The position numbers and the translations under genes are program-made. From positions 15,982,501 to 16,046,500 of the forward strand of contig CM020518.1 in NCBI GenBank assembly GCA_009823395.1: a stretch of DNA of 64,000 nucleotides, in the 5' to 3' direction. Source of the DNA: Thamnaconus septentrionalis (taxonomy: Eukaryota > Chordata > Actinopteri > Tetraodontiformes > Monacanthidae). The number at the start of each line of letters is the position of its first letter. Positions within the stretch are counted from its first letter, which is position 1. Under the pieces are notes generated by a model, which saw only the letters and a program-made list of their open reading frames with translations, ran no database searches and was not told where the DNA came from. Positions 35,266 to 61,899 of the stretch are shown here, one piece after another.

Positions 35266-35272
35266 TTACCAT
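35222..35272 (+). repeat. (CT)n microsatellite
   Basis: About 50 bp of CT repeats with one GT interruption, in the probable mef2c 3'UTR. Confidence 0.8.
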
Positions 35273-35663
35273 CTCCAACTCTCTCGCTGCTCTCAGTCCC
35301 TCTCACCTCCTTCCTTCCTGCCCGCTTCCGTCCTTGAGCTCCACCTTGCTTCCGTACAATCGTAGTAAAGTGTGCTATGTGTTTTTTTATTTTTTTTTTA
35401 AAATGTGTGCAAACATGTTGAACCTGCAACGCGGCGTGGAGCGGGGCGAGGCGAGGTGGCCTGGGCCTCCCCTCGGCGCTCCAGGTGTTTGTTAGCTTCT
35501 CTGATCGGAGTACCAGACTTCTTCACTTCTTTGTTTTTCCTTTTAGCCTTCTTGTTAGCTTGCGTACGCGCGCACATTACGCGGGTGTGCATGTAACACG
35601 TTTTGACATTTGCAGATATGCTAACCACCTCCAACTTCTCCTGCACGCACGCACACGCGCGCG

Positions 35664-35664
<1 letters not shown>

Positions 35665-35740
<76 letters not shown>
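35665..35740 (+). repeat. (CA)n microsatellite
   Basis: An essentially perfect CA run of about 76 bp preceded by CG/CA-rich sequence, lying within the probable mef2c 3'UTR. Confidence 0.9.
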
Positions 35741-35742
<2 letters not shown>

Positions 35743-36395
35743 ACACAGAGACACTAGCGCTAACGGGTACGCCGACGGACTCTGCTTCAGTGCACCTTCG
35801 TCCTGGACGATTTTCAAGTCAAGCTGCTGACAGGAGACGCTCAGGAGTTAAACTCCGACTCACAGGAATAAATATGCTCGTAACGCCGACCACGTCAAGT
35901 TGCTCTGGAGGGCGACGGCTGCTATCGCTGCCGTCTCCTCCACAACTGATTTCACTGGCTAACGATTCAATTTGAGTTTCGCAGGAAAAAAAAAAAAAAA
36001 AGTCCCTTCTCTAGTTTCAGGCCAAACTCTTGCCGGGGACTTGGGATCAGATTTATATTGATGAAACCGGAAAGGGGCCGGCGGGTCGTTCTCGGGGATC
36101 AGGTTAAACTTCCTTGAAGTGTTGGATGCATTTTTTAAAACTTTGTAATTTTTTTTTTGCGTCCTGAAATCTGTCTGCTCTCTCGGCGCACATGCGGAGG
36201 TGCGGTACAGACTGGAACTACAGCAGCCTCGGGTACATGTTAACATGACACATATAGCACGCCCACTCAGTACAAGAAGAGTATGTAGATGATAATAATA
36301 ATAATAATAATTATAATGATAATAATAATAATAATAACACTATATGGTAACTTTGCTAACACCCCCTCTGCCCTGCGGCTGTGGCCTGGCTCCCA

Positions 36396-50134
<13,739 letters not shown>

Positions 50135-51863
50135 CCTGGCAAACTTCTGAGTGCTTCCTCTTGTGTCGCTAACGTCTTTTTATTTCCTTTTGCCTTCTTC
50201 GCTCAACGTTCTGGTCCTTCCAAACTTTTTTTTATTTTTTTTGTTGTTTGTTGTAGTAATTGTCTCCTGCGAAAAAGAAAAGAGAAACGAAACATCAGGG
50301 TTGTGCTATCACTGGAAGACAATTAGCTCAAGGACCGGCCTGTGCACGGGCAGCAGAGAAGGAGATAAACTGGTTTGTGCTGGTTTGTCTTTGCCTTCGT
50401 AGAAGATTCCAGAAAGCGGGAATAAATGCAACAGGTACGCGTGCGGACTGGGTTAATTAACGCCCCTCCAAAAATGGAATGCGAGTGGGCGTCGCGTCAT
50501 CATGTAAATGAAACTGCCGTGCAGGCAGGCAGCGACAGGCCACACTGTTATTGTTGCTTTTGTCTCCACGTCCAATTTAATGGGGCTGCGTCCCGCCGAC
50601 ACACCCGGAAATGCGGCGGCGGCGGCAGCCGTTCTCCCCCTCTGCGGGCGTATTGCGTCGGCAAAAGAGGCACGACGGGATTCAAACAACCAGTGACGAC
50701 CAGGACCGGCAGTGGAGCCGCGGAACCATGTGCGGTTTACGGCCGTTGCCGTGAATAACACGACAACTTCGACGCGTGGTCTCGCGTTGCGAAGGTGGGA
50801 TCGCCCGAAATACACCGGCGCACGCTAAAGTGCAAAAAACAACCTCTAAGGCGGAAACGATCGGGTGAGGATGAAGCCGTGAACGAGTGAAACCACCAGT
50901 GACGGAAGAAATGCTTGGAAGTTAGAGGGGAAACAAACGAGCAAAACAAAAAAAATCTGGTTCTCCCGTCATGAGCTGCTCTGAGCTAAATATCGGCCAA
51001 ACAAATAAAGTTTTGTTCTGTTTATGCTCAGAAGGTAAAATACCCTCCCATAAAAAAAAAAACTTTTTTTTAACACATTAGGGAAAAATTGAAAATATAC
51101 ATAAAAGAAGGGAGAGCAAGGTGCAGCATTTTTGACAGGTAAACTGTTTCTCCACCCAAATTCACAAAACTTAAAAGTGAACACACGCCAGCACCTTCAC
51201 CGCCGACCGGTGGAGTAGCCAGTCAGCTCAGCTGAGCCGTGTGTGGAGATTTCAGAGGCAGCACGTGAGCTAAGGTCACTTGTAAGCCCCTGCTCTGCTT
51301 TGTCTTGCATGGATGTGTAGCTGCATCTTAAAAAAAAAAATATATATATATATATACATTATATATACATACAGTATATATGCGTGTATAGGCTGAACAT
51401 CAAGTTTTAGGAAGAGACGTTAGATTTTATTTTTGATTTAAAAAAAAAAAAAAAAGAAAAAGAAAAAGTACTAGTGGCATTAGATGAAACGGATAACAGC
51501 ACAAATGAAAAAACAAACAAACAAAAAACACTGACTGTCTTGAAAGGGCTGCAACGGTGGCTCCGAGTCATGCTCATGGCGCAGGCCGCTCCGGCATCAT
51601 GTGTGTATGACTAATGAGTGTCGGAGCATGTGCAAGTGGCCGCGCACACTGGCACTCTTCTTTAAAGGCGAAAAAAAAAAAAACCGGCCGGCGGCTGTGC
51701 CCTCGACGCTCGGCCTCATCCAAAGCTCTCGCTGGCACCGCCACCGTCAGGCACGCAGCCACCCGTCATACGCAGGGGTGTCGGAAGAACGAGCAGCAGG
51801 AGGAGGAGTTATTAACATTCTGCAAACAACATTACACACAAGGAGGAGAAGAATAAAGAGTAG

Positions 51864-51897
51864 AAGAAGAAGAAGAAGAAGAAGAAGAAGAAGAAGC
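51864..51897 (+). repeat. (AGA)n microsatellite
   Basis: About 34 bp of AGA/GAA repeats upstream of mef2c exon 1. Confidence 0.85.
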
Positions 51898-52423
51898 TCC
51901 TCCAGCCTCTTTAGAAGGAATGTGTTTGTCTCCTGCCGCGGTAAACAAACACGTTGCGCCACGGGGCGTTGAGACGCGGCATGAAAGAGGGCACAGAAAT
52001 ATGTGGTGCACTGTCAGACCCTGTGTGCATGCGTGTGCCTATGTGTGCGTACGCGCTCCATGTGACCCATGTGTTGCTCCTGCAGCTGAGCTTAAGAGCT
52101 CTGGTCAATGAGTTAACTGGATGTTCACACACACGCGTCGAGACGCACGCACACAAACACAAAAGGGACACATGAACACACATGGCAGGTTTTCTTGGCA
52201 GCCGTCAGCCGGCGTCATTGCTGCGACACAAGGCGCGCCGCCCCCTCGGGCACGCACGACAGAGCGGCAGACTGAGCGGGGACGGGACAGGACGGGGAGG
52301 GGAGGGAAGGGGAGGGGAGGATAGGGGAGAAGACGGAAGAGGGTGACGCAGGTGTGCGTTTCACTTTTGGCTGGAGGTGCTAGTAAAAATGTTTTACGAC
52401 CTGCTCAAACTCCCAAATAATTT

Positions 52424-52561
52424 AATTATTATCATCATCATCATCATCATTATTATTATTATTATTATCATCATCATTATTATTATTATTATTATTACTA
52501 GTAGTAGTCGTAGTAGTATCTTTATTATTGTCATTATTATTATTATTATTATTATTATTAG
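52424..52561 (+). repeat. (ATC/ATT/AGT)n trinucleotide tract
   Basis: About 135 bp of ATC, ATT and AGT-type units with internal changes of phase. Confidence 0.85.
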
Positions 52562-52700
52562 GGATGCACTGATACCGATACCAGTATTGGGTATTGGTAC
52601 CGATACCGGGGTTGAGTACTCTACTTGTTCTCGTAAAACATATGCCAATACCATGCCACTAATGCCAGTTGGCTGTGTATGTCTATGAGAAGTTTGTTAC

Positions 52701-53267
52701 CAGTGTTGTTGGGATTACTCCAGAAAAGTAATCCAACTACTGATTACTCCTTTTAAAAAGTAATCTAATTACTTCTTTAACTACTTTGTTTAATAAGTTA
52801 TCAATTACTAATTACTAATTACTTTAGTTAAAAAAAAAGATAAAGCAACAGTTGAGAACGTCTTGTTTCCTGCACATAACGTGCAACAAATCACAATATT
52901 CTTTCATTTAGACGACATGAACTCAAAATAATGTTTGTATTTCCAGCTACAAACGCAATCGTTTTTTCTTTTGCCGCCGCCATGCATGTTTTGGTGCGTC
53001 GCCGCATATCGATGACGTTGCATGCACGGCTGCGTCATCAATCTGCGACATTGTTGTTTTTTGGTTGTTTTTCTAAATTTCAGACATTTTGTGGATAATA
53101 AGACCTTTTTAGCTTGCAAAATATTTCGGAAAAGTAACGGAATCGTTACTTGATAAAGTAATTATGATATAATTACCAGTTTTGCCACAGTAATCCTGTA
53201 ACATTACTCCGTTACTCAAAAAGTAGTTTAATTACAGTAGTGGATTACTTAGTAATAGCCAACACTG
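52701..53267. mobile_element. hAT-type non-autonomous element with 8-bp target-site duplication
   Basis: The 567-bp element begins CAGTGTTGTTGGGATTACT and ends AGTAATAGCCAACACTG, giving inverted terminal repeats with CAGTGTTG outermost. It is flanked on both sides by TTTGTTAC (52,693-52,700 and 53,268-53,275), a perfect 8-bp duplication as hAT transposases produce. The interior is rich in short AGTAATC/GATTACT palindromic units and has no transposase frame. Confidence 0.85.
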
Positions 53268-53379
53268 TTTGTTACATTTGTGTTTGTACAGCAGTGAAAC
53301 TTGTGACAATCATCCCAATGTCCTAGAAAAACGCTGAGGAATGTTGTTCAAATAACAGAACATCTGTGGAAAACTAAAA

Positions 53380-53397
53380 AAAAAAAAAAAAATCTAG
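53380..53397 (+). repeat. Poly(A) run
   Basis: About 17 A in otherwise unannotated sequence upstream of mef2c exon 1. Confidence 0.7.
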
Positions 53398-56300
53398 AAT
53401 GTGTAATTCCCTTATTAAGTACTTAGTATTCGGTGAATACCAAAATAGAAGTACTTGTCCCTTATTATGATTATTATCATTGGGCCCTCGATAGGGCCGA
53501 TTAAAACAGGAAGAGAAAGTGGCCGATGCTCTCTGGTTTTATTCATATTTCGAAGTTCCAGTCAGTTTGATGATTTTTTTTTGGGTTCATCTAAAAATAT
53601 CCATCACAGAGTTCAAGGGTGACACTACTGAATGTCTTCTTTTGTTTCCTCCTCTGATGAATCTTAAAAATATTCGGTCAGTTGTGAGGAGATCTAAAGA
53701 AGACGGATTTCTCCGGCTATTTTGCTTGAAAAATTGATTTTGGAACTTTGGAATCCTTTAGCTCTGGGCCCCGGCTCATGATGATGCGTCCGCAGGGAGT
53801 TTCTCTGCTGCTGCAGCCGCCCATTCTTTTTGGCTTCTGCGACTGCGAAGTGAGCCGTTGTCACTAGATGACGCGCCGTAATGATTCGAATTAGCCGGAA
53901 AAGCTCGCAAAGGCCACATGGACGAGCGCAACTGAAGGGATGCTACGCTGAGTACATGAGATGCTTTTGTAAGCGAAAGGGGAAGAAAACTGACAACAGA
54001 TTTCAGACTCCAGTCGAGCCACATTATACAATAATCATAAAAAACAAAATAAATAAATCAATAAACTTTCAGTTTCTTAGAATGCTAAAAATTTAACTGT
54101 CCATCCAAAGTTGCTGCTAATGCGCAAACTCTTTTTTTTGAGTGTGGGAAATAGGTTGGACAGGCTAAAGAAACGCATGATTATTAAAAAATGATAGGGA
54201 CATATACAATAATAGAGAATTGGCCATAGAGTGCAGAGTCGGATCGAAGCAGGCGATTGGCCGCGGCCACCCCTGAAGGGAACAGCCGAGAGGAAGAGAT
54301 GAAGAAGAGGAGGGAAAAAAGGGAAAAATTTCCAAAACAAAAGACCTCATTACTGTAAAGCAGCAACAACACAATATTGAATAACAACATTAATGTGCCT
54401 TAGTGGATTAGTGGGCGTCATTCCTCCAATCACTGTGCAATTCCCCGCTCCTCCCCTGCTGCGAGCGCAGAGACAGATGAACTTGAGCCGACAGCTTCTG
54501 TCATGAAGTCTGAGTCCGTCGACGTGTTTTGCCACAACAAAGCCAACAGGGGGGGGGGAAGGGAGGGGGAAGGAAGGGAGGGAGGGGAAGGGAGGGGTGA
54601 AGCTGTGCGAACGCAGGACGAGGATCGGCGGCCGCTCGGCAACTCGCTCCCCACTCCCCAGCCGGAGGAGCATTACATGAATATCGAGCGTCTGAGTCAC
54701 GCTGCCGTGTGCCTACCTCACTCCAGGAGAAACAGCGCAGGGATCAACCCGGTGTAAATATAGAGGCGCTCGCAGACAAGCGCACTCAGCATGTTGTCGC
54801 TGAGGGGAATTTTAGGCCAGATTGGGAAGTGAGACGTTCAAGGGACCCACTGCATAAATCAATGAGAGCCCGGCCCTCCCTCCCTCCCACTCTCCCTCCC
54901 ACTCTCCCTCTGTGTGTGTGCTGCTATCTTGTAGGTGTGATTTAACGCAGAGTTTGATCTTTTTCCAGGATGACAGCGAAGCTCCACCCAATTCACCCTC
55001 CAACAACATCCCACGCACAAACCAGCCGGCTATTTATAGGCACAGCGTAAAGCAGAAGGACTCCAAAAATAAAAACAATGAACTTTTTACCCCAAACAAC
55101 AATACAATCGGTTTCCCGGTTCACAGACAGACAGAGGAAGGCATAGAGAGGGAGAGAGAGAGAGAGAGAGAGCGACTGGAGAACAGAGGAAGAGATGGAA
55201 ATCAGCCATCTCGCGCACAGTCCTCAGCTTTTCCCTTCTCTAATCGCTGCCTTGACAGTGATTTTTCCTCTTCCCCCCCCGCCCGGCCGCCCCACTCCCC
55301 AGCATACCTTCGCGTCACAGGAGGCGTTTCTGTTTCAGTTGCAAAGCAGCAACGAGGTGACATGTCTCCATGACGCGACACTCTGCGCGTCTCTGGCGTC
55401 ACGAAAAGGCAGCAGAGGGCGGGCCGGTGTGCAAAAGAGCAACGGGGCGACGGGTCGGAGCCAGGAGGCTAGCGGGGGGTAGGGGTGTAGGTCGACAGTG
55501 CGGGGTCAACAGGATGCGGGTGAACAGTCGTAAAGTGTCCCAGAGTTCGGACGTTCAGGAAGTTTGACGTCCCCCCCAAAAAAAAAAAAGTCCCTGTATC
55601 GGGAACTCAATGGATTGGAAGGGCAGGAGGAGGCGAAAGCAGTTTCTTCTAGCTGGAGGAATACATGGTAGTTTAGACAAGATGTGCAAATCTTGATGGA
55701 AGATAGCAGAAATTGTTCACACTGTTTCTAGCTAGTGCTAGCTGCTGGCTTGCTTGGTTCAGCGCGTAAGCAGGAAATGGAGAGACACAGCTGATTCTTA
55801 ACAAAAGTTTGCGAAAAAATAAACATAACAAATAAAAACCATACTTATTGTAATGTTCTTCCAACAAATGTCACCCAAAAGCTGCCACTTCTCTTTGATG
55901 GACAGAAATGCCCGGCTTGCACAACAGCGTAGCCGCGATCAAAGCATTTTCACAGTCGCCCGTAAACATTGAACCTCAGCTGATCCGAATGAGCCGCAAG
56001 AAAGGGAGTGCGCAAAGCGTGCGTCTGCGTGCGTGTGTGAGTGCGCTTCCAGAAACATCCGAAACAAAGAGCATCGTGAGCAAAGTCGGCGTTTCAATAA
56101 AGTTCTCGTAAACAGCTAATTGAGCCTCTTTTCGGTTCCTCGGATGACGCAGCGGGCAACCTGATCCGAGCGTCACGTGCCACATATGGGCCATATGTTG
56201 GGCATGTGTGGGCAATAACACACAGACATCTGCAGCCTCCGTAGAACAAATGATCGGTCAACCTGCCGTCGTCGCGCCAACGCCTGAAGAAGTCGGGTCT

Positions 56301-59300
56301 CTGAGAGAACAGAGGGCCCGGGCCACTCTCAGATACGCATTCTTTACTTTCCAAAGTCAACGATGCGTCAAATAGGCGGTTCTGGTCACGGTATATGTGT
56401 CTTTGTTGCGTAAGAAGCTGCTGACTGTTCCTTCCCTCCGTCGCGCCCCCCCCAGGGAGAACATCTACATCAAAAGTGCTTTTGGCATGCCAATAAAAAT
56501 ATGACTGTCAAGTCTGGACTAGACTCTCGCGGAAAGGTGTATCTGCCAGGCACAACTTTGATCTACGTTTTGTTTTTCCCCCGACATGATGAGTCACTAG
56601 GAATGTAGTCACAACAAAAAAAAACCAAAACAAAACATGGCACTCACGTTACAATATTGCCTTGTACAAATAGGAGCCAATGAATATATTTTAAAATATC
56701 CAATAAATATATCAAACACTTTGATCATTTGATAAATACAGTGGTGACAGTGGGAAGGCGGAGATGATGTCCGAGATAAAGTCAACACGATGATTATATC
56801 CTCTTTTCAAGTCTTAAGTTTGACAGATCTAAGCACGGATGCGCGAACCAAACTGAGGTCATATGAAAGCGAACATTGGTTAAAGTGTAAGAAGAAGAAA
56901 AATCTTCAAGCCCTTTGAATGGCTTACTCAGCACCACTGAATGATGTTGATGAACTACTGTGGCTCCTCACTGCGACAACACTCATGTTTCCAAAGGGCC
57001 CACAGGGGAGACCCTCTCCCCGGGGTCTGTCTCGGGCCACCAGCCGTGAGACCCAAAATGATTTTCGTACGTTGTTGAATCACACGGGAACACACTTCAA
57101 AAAGCCTCCATTTAATTCTACTGAAACGAGCAGCGAGACAAGATATGAATGGAATGCCGTCTAAGAAACAAATATAATTGACACAAGTTCATTGACTTTT
57201 CCACAAACCAATAACAAACTTGCATTCCGACATATGGTAAAGTTATACGTTCGAATTCTCTTACCAAGTGTAACAGCAGAAGAGTTTCTGTTTTTGTTTC
57301 CTCTACACCCGCGCGCCTACTCCTCACATGGCACGACGATGCTCCAACAGAAAAAAAAACGAAAACAAAAAAAAACAACTTCCCGGGTGTTTCCACCAGC
57401 CGTCCGAACCGGTGGCGAGGTGGGTCGGTGGAGGAGGGGTGGTGAGGGGGGGTGGAAGCCGACCCGGTTCACGGCTCCGCACCAAAGCCCTGTCACTGGA
57501 AGCCTCGGCTGCGGACTCTCAACTCGAACCCGAACCCGAAGAAGAAGTGCGACCGAAACACGAGTTTCTCCACACCGGGACGCGGATAAACTGATGAGTT
57601 CTAGAGCGGCTCAATGATCTGACGCAGGGGAGGGCACGCGAGCGCGCGCGCACACGTGCACCCAGAGCCACTCAGAAGGAAAGGCACGAAGAAGAAGTAG
57701 AAGAAGAAGAAGAAGAAGAAGAAGCAGCCGAAGCAGAAGAAGAAGGGATTATTCCCGCTGTTTACCCGTCAAGTGGCACGTCACGTCTCAATCTCAGTGT
57801 CGTCCCGCCAAATAAATAAAGCTCGTTCAAGGACGAGAAGGGACGGTAGGAGGCGGTTGGAAACATTTACCTCTGCTCTCAGCTCCGCATGGTTTCCCAC
57901 CGCACTTTTCTGTCCCTGTCTTCCGTCCCGTGCGTGTCTCCGTCCAGCGGTTCAGTCCATCGGCGTGTGTCCTGGAGCACGCGCTCTTCGTGGGCTTGTC
58001 AGCGAGCACCTGGACGCGATGAGGCGGGCGGGCGGCGCGCGCAAACACACACAGACACAGACACACACACACACACACACAGGGAGAGAGAGAGAGAGAG
58101 AAATAATTCCATCATTAAATTCGTGGATAAATTGAAAATCAAGAGGAAACACCGTAGACATACTTTCGCGTGCATATGCTGTAGTAAGGTAACGCCAGTC
58201 TATGTTATCAACAGGTTGATGTACTCACTATAACGTTCAAAAAAAGTCGCTTGGGAGCCGTCTTGGTTTTTGATAAGTCTCAATACTGCCACCCAGTGGA
58301 AAGTATTACAACTCAAGTTTTACGTCTGTTCACCTGTTCAGTGGGGGCGCCCCCCATACGCTCGCTGTTTTCAAAGTCAATTGGTGCATGTTAGAATAAT
58401 AGAGCAATTTTAACACTTGATTTGACACTTGAACAATTGAATTCGACACAATCTGGCAGGCTCGAGTTACGTCTTATTAAGCACGTAGCCAACAGTTTAT
58501 AGAAAAAAGGAAACCTTGAAGTCACTAACTAGTTGACTGACAAAAATGTTAGCTCTCATAACACACTTTTTCAGCTGTAAAAAAAAAAAAAAAATCTCTA
58601 CATTGGGGCATATATATATATACATATATAGTACTAATACTAACCTTTTATATAAGATAAAAACAGCATGAGTGTGTTAGAACGATCATTCAAATGTAAT
58701 AGTTAAATATTAGTCTTTTAAACCCATATGTTGCAAAGTATTAGTTAAAGACAGGTTATATAAGTTATACGGACATATAGACATATTAACATACATTTCA
58801 TCAGAGCAAACAAGTTTTAAAAAGTCTATTAGCTGTCAGTGAGAAAGAATGCAAATTCAGAACTTCACTCTCATGGCAAAACAATTGTGTGTATTTTTTT
58901 AACGCTTTTAATGACAAAACTATAGTTTCATTCTCCTACAACAACTACTGATAACACAATCTAAATAAATTGACTACAGCCTATGCAAAAATGATAATAC
59001 AAGACACTCAAACGACCAATGGTCACCTTGCACTTAATAACTGATAATGGATGAAATGGCTGCTAGTGTTATATTGGAAATCTGACAAGCTTCAATTTTA
59101 TATCTAGATTATTTTTTAAACCTCTCTTTTCTGATTTAAAACCACCTTTGACCCAATGCACACAAATATGCTGCAGTTAAACAGTCAATAAAAATGCACA
59201 ATATTAGCAATCACAAATTCAACAAATGAGTAAATGCTAAGAAGCAGGTAGTTACAAAAACAAAGAGCTCAAAGTGCAGAACTAAGACTGGACAACTTGC

Positions 59301-59530
59301 TGACATTATCTTTCAATATGACCTATTGCTTCTGCATTCACAGACTCATTACACTGCCACCCAGTGGTTCAAACAAACTGAGCCGCACAGTTACCTCTGA
59401 GTCCTCCCTCTAAACTTTTCTCCTCATCCTCTGGCCCTCGGCCCCTAAATAAAACCACAGCCCACGTCTCCGAAAGGTTTTCGCCGTCGAGCGATCCGTC
59501 GCCGTCAACCGCCGCGCGGCCTCAACTCAC

Positions 59531-59640
59531 CAGCGCTCCTCGTTGCGTCTTCTTCGCCTGGAAGATTTCCCAGCAGCTCCAGCTGAGGGTCCACTCAGTC
59601 AACTCCTTGTATCAAACAAGAAAGGGCCGACGAGTCAGGG
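59531..59640 (-). other. Candidate noncoding 5'UTR exon of mef2c
   Basis: On the minus strand, GGAGCGCTG is followed by a strong donor GTGAGT (59,530-59,525) in a GC-rich stretch. A second donor-like site (GACAG then GTGAGC, last exon base 59,888) lies upstream at the edge of another GC-rich block with an AAATATA-like element. Either could be an untranslated first exon; this is inference from motif and position only. Confidence 0.25.
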
Positions 59641-60164
59641 AAAGTAAAAACCAGTGACTTTAAGCCAGACCAGCTGGCTTAGAGAAGAGGGGGGGCACCC
59701 ACGGCTGGGTTGCGTTCGGATCTGAAGCCAGTCCACACTGAGCCGTGGTAGTCTACAATCGGGGCAGACCCTGACGTCCAAACGCCACCCCCTCTGTCCC
59801 GCGCACGCACACACACGCGCGCTCACACGCTCACACCCTGTGACCTCCCGTGTCCGAGCTCGCCGGCCTGCGGAGGAGCCTGCTCACCTGTCGTTGCCAC
59901 TCGCCGGTATATTTAGCTCCGAGGTGTCAGTGATGCTGCCCGTGTGTGTGCGTGTGTGTTCATCCGTGCGCTTTGCTCTGCACGCGCACGTACGAGCGTA
60001 CGCGCGTGCGTGCGTGTGTGTGCGTGCACGCGTGGGCGGGGAAAAGAGAAATGTGTTGCTGACACTCAGGGCCTCCAGGGGCCCTTGGTGCAAGAGCCCA
60101 GGATTACTGGCCCAAAGATCAGCAGCTCTACACATTACATAGAGGAGGAGGAGGTTTTGAGGGG

Positions 60165-60166
<2 letters not shown>

Positions 60167-60203
<37 letters not shown>
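60167..60203 (+). repeat. (GA)n microsatellite
   Basis: About 37 bp of GA repeats. Confidence 0.85.
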
Positions 60204-60206
<3 letters not shown>

Positions 60207-60376
60207 TGAGAGATCAAACCTACAGGCATGTCCTAGATATCAGCGCTGCGAGCATCTGCTTGGCGGAGGATTTACCCTCAGCTGTCTGCTCCCATCACTG
60301 GGCGGAAAAGGAGGCCAAGCGGGCTCCTTTGACTTCCACAGGCCGAAAAGTTTCCCCAATACCCCTCCCCCATCCT

Positions 60377-60404
60377 AAATAAATAAATAAATAAATAAAT
60401 AAAT
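60377..60404 (+). repeat. (AAAT)n microsatellite
   Basis: About seven AAAT units. Confidence 0.8.
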
Positions 60405-60479
60405 CAACACGCCCACTGCTGTTGGTCTCTCAGACATGAGAAAAAGTCAGAGAGGAAAGGTAGAAAGTCCTACAGGACC

Positions 60480-60482
<3 letters not shown>

Positions 60483-60513
<31 letters not shown>
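60483..60513 (+). repeat. (GT)n microsatellite
   Basis: About 31 bp of GT repeats. Confidence 0.85.
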
Positions 60514-60514
<1 letters not shown>

Positions 60515-60839
60515 TTACGTGATCTCATTAATGGGACATTCTAAAGGGAAGGGCCCACAAGTGTAGCCGGACAACAAATGTAAGCGGATGATAAGCGCGC
60601 TAGCGGCTAGCATAGTCAGCTGTTGCTCTGACAGAATTCCTCTCAGTCTTTCTTCTGACACATCGTCTGCTGCCCGCTGGCATTACTTCTCCTCATCTTA
60701 AGTTAAGCGGGATCAAAAGCCGAAAAGCATGAAGCCTCCTTTTTTCATGGCAGGTTTATCCTGACTATGCGCTTTCGACCACCAGTAGTTGTTTTTTTTC
60801 TCTCGCTTTAATCGCAATAAAACACTATTTTCTCTGTCA

Positions 60840-61122
60840 GTATAATGTAGATAACTTGTAAATAGTCCAGCTGTCCATAAAATGTAAATATCTTGCTTGT
60901 TATTTTCATTTCTTACCCTATAAATATTTTATTTTATTTCTTTATTTCTTTCGAATTAATATATTTTTTCTTCTCCTTGCACTATATTTTTCCTGTAATT
61001 ATGCAAATTTCTCCAATGTGGGATTAATAAAGGCATTTTATTGTAGTGTAGTTTCCCAATTTGGGATCAATAAAGCACATCTATTCTATTCTATTCTATT
61101 CTATTCTATTCTATTCTATTCT
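60840..61122 (+). mobile_element. LINE-type retroposon 3' end with (ATTCT)n tail
   Basis: The sequence ends TTGGGATCAATAAAGCA then eight ATTCT-type repeats (61,081-61,122), with a second partial GGGATTAATAAAGG just upstream. This is the usual shape of fish LINE 3' ends. No reverse transcriptase is present, so it is severely 5' truncated; the left limit is uncertain. Confidence 0.55.
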
Positions 61123-61538
61123 AACCAGAGATTTCAAAGTTTTGTTTTTCCTTGGTTGACTTGCTGCAGGTCAGCGACTTTCAGTCAAAGTTGTCCAAGT
61201 GATGGAGCGGCGACTGTTTGAGTGTAAAGGACGATTCCGCCTCAAAATAAATTCAGCGCACGATTTCCCTCCCACAGCGCGCAGAGGCGGACGGCGAGGG
61301 GAAAGGGATTGTTTGCGTTTCAGCTGGAAGGAATTTTTATGTCCCGCCGTGTCGGGAGTTGCATGTTTTGATTCCCTCGCCCTTTGGTTTGCATCCATCT
61401 GCACAGTGTACCTCCTCCCGGAAAAGAAAAACACCGGCCGACTGCAAAGCCTGCAGGCCGCCCACCCCCCCGGTGGACGGACGCCTGTCTGCGCCACTGT
61501 AGCAGCAGCGACAATTCCAGGAGAGGCATCGTATAGAC

Positions 61539-61887
61539 CAGGGGTGGGCACACTGGGCCTGCCTGGTGGGCCACAATGGGTTCTAAAATTTGACAGAGGG
61601 GCCGGAGCAGGTGACCCACACACAAAAAAATATATCGTGGGATATGTAAAAAAAAAAAAAAACGTGCTCTAATGTCTATTGAAAATGAGGTTTTACAACA
61701 GAATATCTGCAGCCCAACAGTAACTAATTCTTTATTGAAATGACTCTTTTCTCACAGAAAAAATGGATTAAATACAGCTATTTTATTACTTACTTACTAT
61801 TAACATAATTTCTTCAAGTTGGACAGGCCAGGTTGAAAAGCTTAACGGGCCACATATGGACCCGGGGCTATAGTTTGGCCATGCCTG
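61539..61887. mobile_element. hAT-like miniature element with near-perfect 8-bp target-site duplication
   Basis: The 349-bp element starts CAGGGGTGGGCACACTGGGC and ends GGCCATGCCTG, imperfect inverted ends. It is flanked by GTATAGAC (61,531-61,538) and GTATAGAG (61,888-61,895), 7 of 8 matching. Inside are GGGCC(A/C)-rich terminal regions and an AT-rich middle, without a transposase frame. Confidence 0.75.
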
Positions 61888-61899
61888 GTATAGAGGGAG

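Larger units (their letters stand above)
50135..59400. other. Region upstream of mef2c coding exon 1
   Basis: No protein-coding exon of another gene is recognised. The stretch contains simple repeats, the hAT-like element at 52,701, G/A-rich tracts (52,280-52,340 and 54,550-54,600), (GA)n near 55,148-55,172, (GAA)n at 57,687-57,724, CA tract 58,064-58,081 and an AT-rich kilobase (58,380-59,380). In vertebrates mef2c has several distant noncoding 5' exons, so part of this is probably 5' intron. CTATTTATAG at 55,030-55,039 is another perfect MEF2-type site. Confidence 0.5.

Noticed and set aside
35398..35830. Frames rich in CV or TH dipeptides
   Set aside because: Translations of the CA microsatellite in the probable mef2c 3'UTR.
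55030..55039. Perfect MEF2-type site CTATTTATAG as a separate regulatory finding
   Set aside because: Single sites of this consensus are expected by chance several times in a window of this size, and others occur (for example near 41,210 and 62,853); no clustering is seen here.
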